Origin: Halichoerus grypus
Taxonomy: Eukaryota > Chordata > Mammalia > Carnivora > Phocidae
NCBI RefSeq assembly: GCF_964656455.1
Contig: NC_135717.1
Span: forward strand, 7,440,001 to 7,504,000
DNA: 64,000 nt
Direction: 5' to 3'
Under the pieces are notes generated by a model, which did no database searches, was not told the origin of the DNA, and saw only the letters and a list, made by a program, of their open reading frames with translations. The position numbers were made by a program, and so were the translations under genes. Position 1 is the stretch's first letter. Every line of letters starts with the position of its first letter. Below are positions 11,400 through 24,800 of the stretch, piece by piece.

Positions 11400-12260
11400 G
11401 TCCTGTCATCTCTGCTCGAGGGGACAACACCGCGCAGGGAGGCATGAAAGCCGCAGGAGGACGTTGCGGACTGACGGTGGCCTGTGCAGCCGGGGCTCGC
11501 CGGGATCAGCGGCCGATGGCTCCCTCCGATGGCGGACGCGGAAAACGCAGCCGGTGGGAAGAACCGGCCGTGAGGGGCGGACCTCCGCGGGGGTGAGGGC
11601 CGAGGCCGGTACCCTAGAGACATTCGCGGGATTCGAGAGGCTGGAGGAAGAGGAGCCCGGAAGGCGCCGAGCGACGCGGCCCTGCGTTCCCGACGACGCA
11701 CCTGGGCCAGGTGTCACGGCCCCGCCCACCTGCAGTGGCCTTGCGCGGTCGCCGCACGCCCCTTTCAGTGGTGGCTCCTCCGGGCGCCTCCGCGAGCTCG
11801 GATTGGGGCCCACCCGCACGGCTGGCGCTTGTTTGCATCGGGGTGATGGGCGCCTTAGGAGCCGTGGCCTACACCGTGGCCTCAGGGGCGACCTACGGAA
11901 GCATCCCGGGCGCACGTGGAGTGGGAGCCGGAGCCTCGCCGGCCCCCAGAGCCCGGAGGGGGCGGGGCTTCATGGGCGCGCCCACGGGGCGGGGCTGGGC
12001 CCGGGGACCAATGGGGCGCGTGGGCTGGGGGGGCGGGCTCCGGGCCTGGCATCCCGGTAGCTGCAGCTGGCTTTTCCGGCACCCGCGCCCCCTCGGCCCG
12101 TAGCGGACCCCCTCCGGCTCTCGGGGATCGCCCCCGGGCGGCTGCGTCCTCCGGGTGGGTGAGTGAGCGCCCTGCCGCACCCGGGCTGTGAGGATGCGCC
12201 TGGCCGGAGAGAAGCGGATCTCGGCCCCCTCCAACCCTCCCGGGGAGAAAGTGGGCAGGA
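11400..12260 (+). promoter_or_regulatory. CpG island, promoter and non-coding exon 1 of SLC12A9
   Basis: Dense CpG over about 850 bp, no TATA box. It contains a CACGTG E-box at 11913-11918 and repeated GGGGCGGGG-type Sp1 boxes around 11950-12040. A donor (GTGAGT) at 12159 gives a non-coding exon 1 ending at 12158, which would join the acceptor before 12898. The exact start site is not visible. The same island may fire in the antisense direction, but no antisense gene can be supported. Confidence 0.8.
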
Positions 12261-12936
12261 ACCGGGGTGGGGGGGAGGAGGACCCACCTTATGTTGCTGG
12301 CCTGAGTCTTTGTTTTGGTAGTCGAGGGGTTGGTCGAGATTGCAGGGCGCCTCGTGTGGGTGGGAGGAATCTGGTGAGGCTGGGGGGAGAGGAGCTGGTT
12401 TGAAATGGGTTGAGAGAGAGGATTGATGGAGGGCGGGGCTTTGGAAGATTTGGAAATTTCTCGTTGCCACGGGCGAGGTGATTGCTTGGGGGAGTTGGGA
12501 GGGGGACAGCTCAGGGCACCGGAGGAGGGGGTGAGGAGGGCCTCCTGCCCAGAACTCACTTCCCTTTTTAGGGGATTTGTTTCCTCTTGCACTGCTAGTT
12601 GAAAAGGGAGAGTAGCTTTGACTCTTCTCAGAGCCATTGCCATCCTTAGTCTCAGGGATATGGGGGGGTGGTGGTCCCCAGGAGCTGGGAGGGGACTTGG
12701 TACCCAAATGCTGAGGGTGTGGAGTCTGCCATTGTCCTGGGAAGTGGCAAGGACCAGTGTGCCCCTCACGAACTTTCTGAGTTGCTGGTGAGTTCTTGCA
12801 GCTCTCCCTTTTGGGGAAGTTTCCCAGGTGTTTGGTTAGAGATGTTTTTGAGGGGCTCCGTGGAACTGCTTTCCATTAAGCAAACTGTCTTTTGCAGGCC
12901 TCATAACCCACTGGTGGCTTCTGCCTGCTCTCTGCC

Positions 12937-15900
12937 ATGGCCAGTGAGAACTCTCCTCTGCTGGCCTACCGGCTCCTGGGGGATGAGGGGGTTGCCTTCT
13001 CTGCCAATGGGGCTGGGGGTCCTGGAGGGGCATCTGCCCGGAAGCTCTCCACTTTCCTGGGTGTGGTGGTGCCCACGGTCCTGTCCATGTTCAGTATAGT
13101 TGTCTTTTTGAGGATTGGTGAGTGGCGTGTGGGGCTTCCTCAGGGGTGCAGTGGGGTGAGGGAGGGGTGGGACTGGGATGAGGTGGGGGAAGGGTCCTGG
13201 GAGAAGTGGGTGGATGAAGAGCTCGGGGAGAGGGCTCCCCGTGGCCTTGTGTTTAGCTTTGCCCTGCAGGTAACTGATACTGATGACCAGTGTGGTGGTG
13301 GGATGCATGAGCCACCCTCTGACTTGCTTTGCCACTCCTGTCCCAGGGTTCGTGGTGGGCCATGCTGGGCTGCTACAGGCTTTGGCCATGCTCCTGGTCG
13401 CCTACTTCATCCTGGCGCTCACCGTCCTCTCTGTCTGTGCCATCGCCACCAACGGAGCTGTGCGGGGGGGCGGCGCCTACTGTATCCTCCAACATTGATG
13501 GACTGGGGTCTGGGCTTTTCTGTCTTGTAGGGAGGAGATGGGGCGGGAGCAGGGCAAGAGGGAGGCAAGTTCTAATGAATGTTCAGCAGGCAGGCCGATA
13601 TGGGGAAGGTGACCAACATGGCCTTACATGTATGTTAGTGCTAGTCTCCTTTCCACCAGGTGCTTCCCAGCTGTCACTGTGGTTCTCCCAACAGTCTTGT
13701 CAATTCGGTCGTTCATTTTACAGATGAGGAACTTGGAGCTCAAGAGTATTAGTGACTTGCGTAAAGCCACGTGGCTTGGGAGTGGCTGCACTGGGCCAAC
13801 TTGACACTGGGGACAGTCCTGGTGTGTGCAGGGAGACAGGGCTGCAGAGTGCTTTGTGCCCAGACCCTTCTTCCTGCTCCATTTCGCTCTCTTTTCCCTT
13901 AACACTCACCCCCTCCTTCCACTTTTAGTTATGATCAGCCGGACGCTGGGGCCTGAGGTTGGGGGCAGCATTGGCCTCATGTTCTACCTGGCTAACGTCT
14001 GTGGCTGTGCCGTCTCCCTCCTGGGGCTGGTGGAGGCCGTGCTCGATGTCTTCGGGGCCGGTCTGTGCTCCAGGCGGCTCTCCGGGTTTGCGGGGTCTGG
14101 GATTCTGGGGTCACGAGGGAGAGAGCCCTCTCTAGAAGAAGGGCCGCGTGGTCCATTAGCTTGGCTTTCTTGAGCGCCTCCTGTGTTTCCCGCCTCATGG
14201 GGACATCTGAAAGATAGTCCTGGCCCACAGGCAGCTTACCCTCTGGTTGGGGAAGCCCAGGCTAGCACCCCTAAAATCAACAGAGCAAGATTGGTGCTAT
14301 CCAGCAGGGAGGGGTAGGATGCTGGAGGACAGTTGAGTAGGGGAGTGGGCAAGATAGCCTTTGAAGACAGTGGGGCCAAAGAGGGAGTTTGTTCCTGCTT
14401 TGATTCATGGTTGGGATCCCTCCTGGGGGTCTGGTCTTCTAACTCTCTTCCTTCCTCTTTGTAGACTCCGCGCGGTCCAGTGGGCTTCAGGTCCTGCCCC
14501 AGGGCTATGGCTGGAGCCTGCTCTACGGCTCCCTGCTGCTGGGCCTTGTGGGTGGGGTCTGCACACTGGGCGCTGGCCTCTATGCTCGCGCCTCCTTCCT
14601 CACATTCCTGCTGGTCTCTGGATCCCTGGCCTCGGTGCTGGTCAGCTTTGTGGCTGTGGGGCCCAGGAGCATCACCTTGGCCCCTCGGCCCGGCCCCAAT
14701 GGCTCCTCCCTGCCGCCCCAGGTCGGCCACTTCACTGGCTTCAACAGCAGCACTCTGAAGGCCAACTTGGGTGGTGAGCTGGGCACAGGGGTGACAGGGC
14801 TCTCAGGGCAAGGGGCAAGCCCGTGAGGGAGCCGGGCCCTTGGAATCCCTGGATGAGAACAGACGTCAGAGAGAATTAGGGTCAGGAGGTCAGATCTCTG
14901 AACAGTGCAGGTCATTTAGGATCTGGCCAGTGTGTCAGGCCCTGTGGGGCGCCAGCATGACCACGAGACCGATCCTGCCTTAGAGGAATTTTTTTAGTCA
15001 GAGAGATAAAAAGGGCATTCAGAAAACAATTAAATGGCACAATAAGACCAAGAATGACTCAAGTGGATGAGAGTCAGGCGAGGGGTTGTCTGGGGACGGT
15101 CCTGGTGTGTGTAGGGAGACAGGGAGGAGGGAGGCCTGAGTGTGGGCTGGGGGCGGGGGAAGCAGGTGGAGCTGGAGGTGGCCTGAGGTGGGTTGGGGAT
15201 TTCAGGTAGGAGCCAGCGGGAAGGTGTCTCAGGAAGGAGCAAGGACGAAGGCCTGGAGGGAGGAATGAGGAGAATGGGGCGGGGGTAGGGAGAAGGAGGT
15301 GGTGAGGCCAGCTGAGCCAGGGCCTGTGGCCGGTCAGGGCTGGGGTCTTGGGGAGGGTAGTGGGGGAGGCGTGGGAGTTTGGGGCATGTGGTGAGAGGGT
15401 GGCAGGGCCAAGATGCCTGGATCCCTGTGAGGGATCCCGACGCCCTCTCCTCCCTGGGAACCATCCCTCAGCTGGCTACGCCAAGGACTACACCACGGGG
15501 GCCATGATGACCTTTGCCAGCGTCTTTGCCGTCCTTTTTAACGGCTGCACGGGCATCATGGCGGGGGCCAACATGTCAGGTGAGAGCCTCTGCCCACCGC
15601 CCCCTGGGGTGTGGGACGGCCACCCTGTGCCCCTGTGGGAGTGCTGAGGGCTCCGGGATGTAGGGGATGGTGGAGGGCTGACCTCTGCTCTTCTGCTCCT
15701 CTCCCTCCAGGGGAGCTGAAGGACCCCAGCCGGGCCATTCCTCTGGGCACCATTGTCGCTGTCACCTACACCTTCTTCATTTACACCCTGCTTTTCTTCC
15801 TCTCCAGCTTCACCTGTGACAGGTGCCGGGGCGGGGAGGGGGGGGGCAGCCTGGCCCTTGAGGGGGTGGAGCAGGGTCATGGAACAAGGCTGCCACACCT

Positions 15901-18900
15901 GGATCACCCAGCGCATTCGGGCTGGCGGGGCAGGTACCCCTGTTGTCGGGGTGCAGGGAACACGAAGACTGTTTATCCCACTGGGAGAGAGAAGGAAGTG
16001 CCGCTGTCCCCAATGGGGATAGCTGGCTAAATGCGGGTCGCCAGCCTGTAGCCAGTATTTGCTGTGTTCCTGGGACTGTTGTAGCGCTTGGTTTGGGGGT
16101 GGTGGGGGATGGCTTTCTAATCAATTTGTATTTCTGTAAATATTTGGATTCTTGTGCAGATACTGTTAGGAATGTCTACCATGTGATTAAACCCAAAGCA
16201 GCCCGTTGAGAACCAGCGAATACCATGTCTTTCCCCTCCGGGCACACATGATGTATTACAATGGGCTTTGAGATCAGGGCTGGGTCAGTTGAGAATACCC
16301 AGGACTACCCAGCTCCTCACCCTCATGTAGAGTCAGAGCACTTTTCTCACAGCGGCCCTGGGAAGGATGCACGTGTGTTATCTGCATCCTCCTCTCCCTC
16401 CCCCCCAGGACCCTGCTGCAGGAGGATTACGGGTTCTTTCGCGCCATCAGCCTGTGGCCCCCACTGGTGCTGATTGGTATCTACGCCACGGCGCTCTCAG
16501 CCTCCATGAGCTCACTCATCGGGGCCTCCCGCATCCTCCACGCTCTGGCTCAGGATGACCTCTTTGGTGCGCCATCCCCTGCTCCTTGCCCGGTTCTGAG
16601 CACACATCTTCCCTGCTCCCCCATGTCTGTCTCGGTCTCCACTTGGCCCAGGCTGATGTGTCCATCGTGTTTCTGTTTGCACAGGAATGATCTTGGCGCC
16701 GGCCAAGGTTGTGTCCCGAACAGGGAACCCCTGGGGAGCTGTGCTCTATTCTTGGGGCCTAGTGCAGGTAAGCCTTCCTTTCAAGCTGTCCTTCCCCTTC
16801 CCCTAAGCCCCGCCTGGTTCTGCTCCCAGGACCAGGAGGGGCTTGGGCTTGGGCTGGGTGAATGAACCACAAAGGCAGGATGTGTTGGCATTTAGCGGGG
16901 GATGCATGAACGCCCAGCCTCTGGGTCCTTGTCTAGCTGGTGCTCTTGGCTGGGAAGCTGAATACATTGGCCGCTGTGGTCACTGTCTTCTACTTGGTGG
17001 CCTATGCTGCGGTGGACCTGTCCTGCCTGAGCCTGGAGTGGGCCTCGGCCCCCAACTTCCGGTGAGAGAAGATGCCCGTGTCCCCAGAGACAAAGAGGGA
17101 GGAGTCGGAAGGACTCAGTCTGGGGGGGCTGAGGCTGGAGACGGAGTGGAGTGGCTGGCCCTGAGTGCCCTTCCTTCTCTCCCCCACCCCAGCCCCACCT
17201 TCAGCCTGTTCTCCTGGCATACCTGCTTGCTGGGGGTGGCCTCCTGCCTGCTCATGATGTTCCTCATCAGCCCCGGGGCCGCCGGCGGCTCCCTGCTTCT
17301 CATGGGCCTGCTTTCCGCCCTGCTCACGGCTCGAGGAGGCCCCAGCAGCTGGGGCTACGTCAGCCAGGCCTTGCTTTTCCACCAGGTTGGGGGGCTCGGA
17401 GGGGGGGGGAGGGGGGGAGGCAGTCTGGGAACCCCCCGCCCCCCACCAAATAGGCCTCCTTGTGCCATGGCTGGAGTCGGGGTTCTTGTCCGAGAGGTGG
17501 TGAGTGGGGGCTGCCCGCTTGAGCCCTTCCTCTCCACACCTTACCCCTGGTCCCAGGTGCGAAAGTACCTGCTCCGGTTGGATGTCCGGAAGGATCACGT
17601 GAAGTTCTGGCGGCCCCAGCTGCTGCTCCTGGTGGGGAACCCCAGGGGAGCCCTGCCTCTGCTGCGGCTGGCCAACCAGCTCAAGAAGGGGGGCCTCTAT
17701 GTCCTGGGACATGTCACTCTGGGAGACCTTGGTGAGTCGCCCCCGCCACGTCCCCCCCGCCCCGTGCCCCCCCCCGTTCCCTCCCCAGCTTCCTTCTCCC
17801 TCTTGCCTCAGATGCTCTTTGTGTTCTTTGGGTCCAGAGGCCTCATGCATCTTCCCCGATGACGCTTCCAACCAGCCAGAACCCTGCCCAGACCTTTTTC
17901 TTTGGCCCACTGGGGATTTGGATTCTAGGAGAAAAGTACATGGGTTTGGCCCACATCTGCTGCCTCCCTTCTCTGCAGACTGCCTGCCCTCTGACCCTGT
18001 GCAGCCCCAGTATGGGGCATGGCTGAGCCTGGTGGACAGAGCCCAAGTGAAGGCCTTTGTGGACCTTACCCTCTCGCCCTCTGTGCGCCAGGGGGCTCAG
18101 CATCTGCTGCGGATCTCTGGCCTTGGTGAGCTACTCCTCCCTGGGTCCCCTCAGCCCCCTCTGTGGCCCCTTTCAATCTCTGCTACCGTCCCCCAGAGAG
18201 TAAACCACAAACTGCAAACTCCGAAAAGAACTCAGGGTCCAGTTCAGATAAGATGCAGCTCAGGTTCAAAGATAACAGATGGTGTGAAAGTCCCGAGGAG
18301 ATGTTTAAGGACTGGAGATGGGTGCCACTGATGCTGGTTTTTTTTTCCTGACCCCAAAATTAGGGCACAGGTTCTGAAGACCATGTTGTATGTCTGGGGA
18401 CAATGGGAGAATTACTTGAGGCTGGGGGGCTGCTCCATCAAATCTAGGGCAGATGGTTTCCAGCCATCCAACTTCAAGACCACTATGCACTGATGTGGCT
18501 GGTGACAAGATGGTATCTCAGCTGGGGCTTGGAAGGGACGGAGAAGGAAGGGGTGGTGTGACATTGGCCTCCAGAGACCGCAGAGGATGCAGAGGGTGTG
18601 TGGGGCTGATGCTTTCTGAGCGAGTGTTTGATTCCCTGCTTCGTTACCCTGCCTTAGTGCCGCGGCCTCCAGCCTTGCACCCCAGCTTCCTGCAAACCCA
18701 CGCTGAGCTGCCACCTTCTTTCTCAATCCCAGGCGGGTGTCAGCCCCCTCCCTGAGTGCATACTCCCTTCTCCACTTAGCTCTGGCTAAGGTTCAAGTGT
18801 TGGACAATATCCTGTTCGGTGTAAATCAGAACTCTGGACGATGCTCAGGAAGGGGTGACTAGTTTCATTTGCAAGATCGGCTGGAGTTCACACCCGCACA

Positions 18901-20976
18901 GGTGTTTTGGGCTGTTGTCCAGCATTGTTGGAGAGCCTGGTGTCTCCTCAGCCCCACCCTCTGTGGGGGAAACCGTGCCGGGAGACCACTACTTTCTGCC
19001 ACTTTTATCCTGGGAAAAATGATTCAAATGAAGGGAAAGGATTTCCTCTAAATAGTAAGTCCTCCTGGAGTGTAGAACTTGATTTACTGGTGGATTTTGA
19101 GCAACCTGTCTGTTTCAGGAGAAATAAGCCTTAGACACGACCTCAGAGTCTTTCTGTAAATTCAGCCCTGTTAAAGTGGGCGTTGGCGGGGGGGCTATCC
19201 AATTTCACACTGGTTGTTCAAAAATTTAAAAACCAGGAACTGTCAGCAGGGACCTGGGGCATTGTGTTTGCTACACACACGCACGCACACACACAGGTCG
19301 GGGGCTCAGAGAATAGGCTCTGGTGCTGGGTACCTTGTGTTTACCTGCGGACCCCAGTATCTTCTGACCGTGAGCCTTGGGGCAAGTGACTTCACTGCTC
19401 TGTGCCTCCGGTTGCTTATCTGTGAAAGGGATGAGTAAAGAGTCCCTACCTCATAGTGTTGCTCCAAGAATCAGATGAGTTAAAACACAGTGTTTTCAAC
19501 AGGACCTCGCCCTTGGTTAGTATGTGCAGATGGTTTCTTCCCCGGGGACCAGGCTTTGGAGGCCCTGCCGTGGTAGGAACAGATCAGGCCAGTTCTCATC
19601 CTCCCCCAGCAGAGGCTGGGGTGCTCTTTCCCTGGGGATTGAGGCCATGAGCTTGACTGTTGCCTACTCAGGGGGTCTGGTCTGCCAGTAGAGTCGACCC
19701 TCATCTCCATCACAAAAAAGGTGTGCAGCTAGGAGCTCGGAGCAGAGGCATCCCACTGCCGTGGACCGGAAGTGCTCGTTAGTTAAGAAGAATTGCTCCT
19801 GAAGCGAACTTTCGCCTTGTATTTAAGTGGGGGAGATTAGTCATGCAGATGCAACAAATAAATGCATGCAAAAGCATTTGGGAAAACTAAAAGTCATTAT
19901 GCAAACGTGCGAAACGTTGCTGGGAGAGCCCAAGCATGGTGCGAAGGCCATACCTGATGGCTGACGTGTGTCGCTGTCAGCGTGTCCGAGTGGGTGCATA
20001 TTAGCGTGGGGTAAACTTGGCCTGCAAGTCTGATTCCTGTCGGTTCCTTCCCACCTCCCCCTCTCTGCCCCCAGGTGGCATGAAGCCCAACACGTTGGTC
20101 CTGGGTTTCTACGATGATGCTGCACCCCAGGACCACTTCCTGACAGACCCGGCTTTCTCCGAGGCTGCTGATGGCATCCAGGAGGGTGGGTCCCCAGCCC
20201 TGAGCTCCCTGTTTCCTCCACCCCGGGCTCCTGGGAGCCCCCGGGCTCTGAGTCCCCAGGACTATGTGGCCACAGTGGCAGATGCCCTCAAGATGAACAA
20301 GAATGTGGTCCTCGCCCGGGCCTGTGGGGCGTTGCCCCCTGAGCGGCTGAGCCGGGGGTCGGGGGGCACCTCTCCGCCACATCACGTGGACGTGTGGCCC
20401 CTCAACCTGCTGCGGCCCCGGGGTGGGCCCGGCTACGTGGACGTGTGTGGCCTTTTCCTGCTGCAGATGGCAACCATCTTGGGCATGGTGCCTGCTTGGC
20501 ATAGCGCCCGGCTCCGGATCTTCTTGTGCCTGGGGCCTCGAGAGGCCCCCGGGGCGGCTGAGGGGCGGCTCCGGGCACTGCTGAGCCAGCTGAGGATCAG
20601 GGCCGAAGTGCAGGAGGTGGTGTGGGGCGAGGGGGCTGGGTCTGGGGAGCCCGAGGAGGAGGAGGAGGAGGAGGAGGAAGGGGACTTTGTGAATGGCAGG
20701 CGGGGAGACGCCGAGGCAGAGGCCCTGGCGAGCAGTGCCAACGCCCTGGTTCGGGCCCAGCAGGGGCGCAGCCGAGGAGGAGGGCCCGGGGGGCCTGAGG
20801 GTGGGGATGGCGAGGGTGGGCCTGCCACGGCCCTCACTTTCCTGTACCTGCCTCGGCCGCCGGCTGATGCTGCCCGCTACACTCGCTACCTGGCGCTGCT
20901 GGAGACTCTGACCCGTGATCTGGGCCCCACGCTGCTCATTCATGGCGTCACCCCCGTCACTTGCACTGATCTCTGA
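12937..20976 (+). CDS. SLC12A9: SLC12A9 (CIP1), cation-chloride-cotransporter family member; spliced CDS
   Basis: Coding exons by GT/AG junctions and preserved phase: 12937-13117, 13347-13481, 13929-14060, 14465-14773, 15472-15579, 15711-15822, 16409-16566, 16685-16767, 16937-17061, 17193-17385, 17557-17731, 17979-18125, 20075-20976 (TGA). They sum to 2760 nt, 919 aa, close to human (914 as recalled). The start [15 protein letters not shown] follows an acceptor at 12897 and matches the known N-terminus. Roughly residues 36-570 are hydrophobic, transporter-like segments (amino-acid permease fold), with a loop carrying NGSS and NSST sequons; the rest is a soluble tail ending [10 protein letters not shown] run of nine Glu near residue 815 comes from a GAG repeat. 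Known of the family: SLC12A9 was described as an NKCC1-interacting protein and later linked to lysosomal ion/osmotic balance; its substrate cannot be read here. No frameshift or stop is seen. Identity is firm; a few junctions could shift by bases. Confidence 0.97.
13655..13790 (-). repeat. MIR relic in SLC12A9 intron
   Basis: CATTTTACAGATGAGGAACT and AGTGACTTGCGTAAAGCCAC are MIR core phrases. Confidence 0.6.
19295..19500 (+). repeat. MIR in SLC12A9 intron 13, with (CA)n just before it
   Basis: CTTGGGGCAAGTGACTTCAC, CTCTGTGCCTCCGG and CTACCTCATAGTGTTG follow the MIR consensus in sense. A short CA-rich microsatellite precedes it at 19271-19297. Confidence 0.75.
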
Positions 20977-21361
20977 TGCCCGGGGCCTGAAGCAGAGGGT
21001 GCCCGGGTCTAGGGACCCACCTTGATTAGTGGATGTGGAAGGGAAGGGCAGCCTCCCGCCTGCGCCGCATGTGGGGTGTGGAGCCCGGTGGAAGGACTAG
21101 AGGATCCTGGGCTGGGCATCCATCTGTCCCTGGGAGAGGGGCTTCAGGGCACTCATGCAGGGCAGCGGTCCCGTCCCCACCACGCTGGGGGAGGAAGCCA
21201 GCAGCCCTCCCCACTGGCCTCCCTCCCTTCACCGGTGCCTTGATGGAGGCTGGGTCTCTGCTTTGACTGTCAGCTACCTCAGTCTCCCCTCGCCCAACAG
21301 ATTCGCAGACCCCTGAGGTTGTGCTGTTTTTGTTGTTTTATTTTTCTAACCGCTGAACGTG

Positions 21362-21367
21362 AATAAA
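21362..21367 (+). terminator. Poly(A) signal of SLC12A9
   Basis: AATAAA 386 bp after the SLC12A9 stop codon, following a T-rich stretch. It is the first canonical signal downstream of the stop and lies about 460 bp before the TRIP6 start codon. Confidence 0.85.
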
Positions 21368-21589
21368 AGACCGAAACACTACGGGCTGGCTGAGCACTGC
21401 TGGGGGGGAGGGGTAGGTGGGGCAGGAAGAGGGAGAGATCTTGTATGGGGGAGTGTGGGAAGGAGCGGTGCTGGAGCGTCCCAGCGGCGAGGTGGCCATG
21501 TGCAGGACTTGGGGCGCCAGTCTGGGGGGGCGGATAGAAACGGAGGCGGCCGTGGAAAGCCCTCCCTGCTCGGCAGGAGGGGGCTGACT

Positions 21590-21825
21590 GGGGGAGGGAT
21601 GGCGGTTTAGGGCCTAGGGGGCCACGTGACCCTCCCCCAGGAATGCGGTGACGTCACCGGGGGCGTGGCTGTCCCCAAAATTGGGGAGGAAGGGGAAAAA
21701 AAAAAGCCAGAAAAAGTTTCTTTCCCGGAGTTCCAAACGAGGTGTGGGACGGGAGAAGGGGTCAAGACTACAGGCTTGGGGCTACACGGGGCCTGACCGC
21801 TGTCTGGAGTCCCCTGTTCCAGGCC
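21590..21825 (+). promoter_or_regulatory. TRIP6 promoter region and 5' UTR
   Basis: A TATA-less GC-rich stretch with a CACGTG E-box at 21623-21628 and a full palindromic CRE, TGACGTCA, at 21649-21656, only 20 bp apart. Both lie 170-205 bp before the TRIP6 ATG, consistent with a proximal promoter. Which factors bind is inference from the motifs. Confidence 0.65.
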
Positions 21826-24800
21826 ATGTCGGGGCCCACCTGGCTCCCCCCAAGGCAGCTGGAGCCTGCAAGAGCCCCTCAGGGGAGAGCACTCCCTCGA
21901 GGCGCCCCGGGGCCGCCGCCAGCCCATGGAGCAGGTAAGGCAGCCCCAGTGCCGCCAAGGAGGCCACTGGCCATTCCGCGCTCACCTCTGCCTTCTGGCT
22001 CCTGCCTCCCGCCTGTCCCTGCCACCCCTTCCCTGAAGCCCTTCTGGCTTCCTGCCCCTCCTGCTCTGTTCTCGGACCCCAGGTGTGTGGGGGAGGGGAG
22101 AAGAGGGACCCAAGAGGGCAGCCTCCACACGTGCCACCCTCCTCTCCTTCCCCATCCCCACCTTGGCTCTCTCTTCCCTCACCTCAGCACTTCAGCCCCA
22201 CCCCAGGGTCAATTTTTGCCCCCTCCCATCTGAGCAGTGTTACCAGGCCCCCGGGGGACCAGATGATCGGGGGCTCGCCTGGGTGGGGTGCCATGGCGCA
22301 CCCCAGCGCTCACAGGTGAGAACTGGAATTGGGGGGGTGGGAGGTGGGGGCACCCGGGGCAAGTGATTTGAATTCTCCCTGTTTTGCTTCATCCCCAGGG
22401 GCTCCCCCCCGATAGGGGGGCCTTGCGTCCAGGGAGCCTGGATGCCGAGATAGACTCGCTTACCAGCATGCTGGCTGAGCTGGATGGAGGTCGTGGGCAT
22501 GCCCCACGGCGGTCAGACCGGCAGGTGACCCCCCCTGTCCTGCTCCTTGTCTCCTGCTCTCCCCCCCACTCCCCAGCCTGGTCCCTTCTCTAGATTCTCA
22601 AACTCGCCCCCCCACCCCCACCCCCAGTGTGAGTGATACACACAGGAGCATGGAAGAAGCTGGGCCACCAGAGCTTACTAGGTTGTCAGCCTCTTGAGTG
22701 TGAGCCCTTGTCAAAGACCAGCGCTTACCTTGGGGTCACACACACGGGGGGTTCCCCCAGGTGTGTGTCCTGGAATGGGCCTGCTCACTCCTGGTCTGTG
22801 TTTCTCCTCAGGCTTATGAGCCCCCTCAGCCCCATGCCTACCGCACGGGCTCAGGCTCCCTGAAGCCGAATGGAGGGGGTGTTCCTCTTCCTCCCCAACA
22901 GCTCTCAGCATCCCCCTATGGGGGCCCCACTCCGGCCTCCTATGCTACAGCCAGCACCCCTGCTGGCCCTGCCTTCCCTGTGCAAGTGAAGGTGGCACAA
23001 CCAGTGAGAGGCTGCGGCCCTCCCAGGCGGGGGGCCTCTCAGGCCTCCGGGGCCCTCCCGGGCGCCCACTTCCCTCTCCCAGGCCGAGGTGACGTCTGGG
23101 GGGCTGGCTATAGGAGCCACCGTGAGCCAGGGCCAGGGGGTAAAGAGGAGGCTGCAGGAGGAGGAAGAGGACGCGGGTACGGGCCCCAGGTAAGCCCAGG
23201 TACTGGGATTTGGGGGTCCTCACAGACACTGATTGGTGGGGCAGGGCTGGTGTTCAGTGTCCTGGTTGTCAGAGGCCTGGGGTGTTGGAGCTCTGGATCC
23301 CCTAGGGATGTGTCAGGAGATACAAGAGGGAGGTGCTGGAGCTGTTATGTCGGCTCCTGGGGGTGCGCCCCTGGGCCCTGGGCTGAGACCTCCTCAAATG
23401 AGCTTTCTGGGTGGAACTGCCTGGTCCCCTTCAGGAAGTTTGACAGCATAGGGAGCTAGAGGTAGGACCGACCCCCTGATTCCCCCCTCACAGGTCCCCC
23501 TGAGCCAGCCTCCTGAGGAGGAGCTTGAGAGGCTGACCAAGAAGCTGGTGCACGACATGAACCACCCTCCCACTGGGGAGTACTTCGGTGAGCTGACCTG
23601 AGGTGGGAAGAGGTGGCGGGGACAGGGGACTGGAGAGTCAGTGGGACTGCGAATCCACCTTCCTGATCTGCGCAGATTGACCCTGTCCCTCCCTGTCCCC
23701 AGGGCGCTGTGGGGGCTGCGGAGAAGACGTGGTTGGGGACGGGGCTGGCGTTGTGGCCCTGGACCGCGTCTTTCACGTTGGCTGCTTTGTGTGCTCTACA
23801 TGCCGGGCCCAGCTTCGGGGCCAGCATTTCTACGCCGTGGAGAGGAGAGCGTACTGTGAGAGCTGTTACGTGGTGAGCGGACGTGCTGGGGGGAGTGGGA
23901 GCTGGAGTCAGCAGCCGGAGGCAGGGGGCTTCCAGCTGAGGTGGGGACTAGATGTCCAAGCCGAAGAGAGGAACGGAGCTCAAAGCCGGGGGACTAAACT
24001 GATAGGAAAGAAGGGAGGAAAGTAGCTAAATGACCGGCTGCCGGAGGGAAAGGACAATAGTCCCTTACAAACGTGAGATGTTTATTTCAGAGTTACGGGG
24101 ATGTATGTTAAATTCCCACACCGCCACCCCTGTGAAGCAGCTATTCCTACTGAAGGAAACCGAAGCTCAGACACTAAATCACTTCCCTAGGAAGCTGCAG
24201 TGCTGGGACTCGTACTCAGATCTGTTCAAGGCCACTTTTCACTGAATCCCTTGCAGGGAGCTACAAAAACAGACGGGTGGGCCGGCAGGGTGCCTGCCTG
24301 GCCTGGGCCGCCTCAGCCCCAAACTTCCCACCCTCCTTCCTAATAGGCCACCCTGGAGAAGTGCTCCACGTGCTCCCAACCCATCCTGGACCGGATCCTG
24401 CGGGCTATGGGAAAGGCCTACCATCCTAGCTGCTTCACCTGTGTGGTGTGTCACCGTGGCCTCGATGGTATCCCTTTCACAGTGGATGCCACCAGCCAGA
24501 TCCACTGCATCGAGGACTTCCACAGGTCGGGCTGAGTCTCCCATCTTTGTCTCAGGGTGTCTGACCCTCCCCATTTTCCTCATTTCTCCTTCATGCCCCA
24601 GTACCAGCCTCTCCAGTTTCCCACCCCTGGCTTTGTCTCTTTCTTGTTACCCGTCTCTCTCCCTTCTAAGATCCAAGACCATACCTCTGGCCTCTCCCAT
24701 TCCCTCGAATATCCCACCTTCTCTGGGCTCCATTGTTAGTCTCCTCCAACTCAGGGGTTTGACAACCTCCTTGGTTCCCTCCCCTGCCCCCCCCCCCCAG

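Noticed and set aside
11882..12769. 295-aa minus-strand frame in the SLC12A9 CpG island
   Set aside because: Low-complexity Pro/Arg/Ser composition, no recognisable domain, overlaps promoter and intron 1.
16843..17862. A continuous 339-aa plus-strand frame in SLC12A9
   Set aside because: Parts of it match exons 10-12 but it includes the introns between them; clear GT/AG sites split it.
19897..20943. 348-aa minus-strand frame
   Set aside because: Complementary shadow of the last SLC12A9 exon, Pro/Gln-rich without domains.
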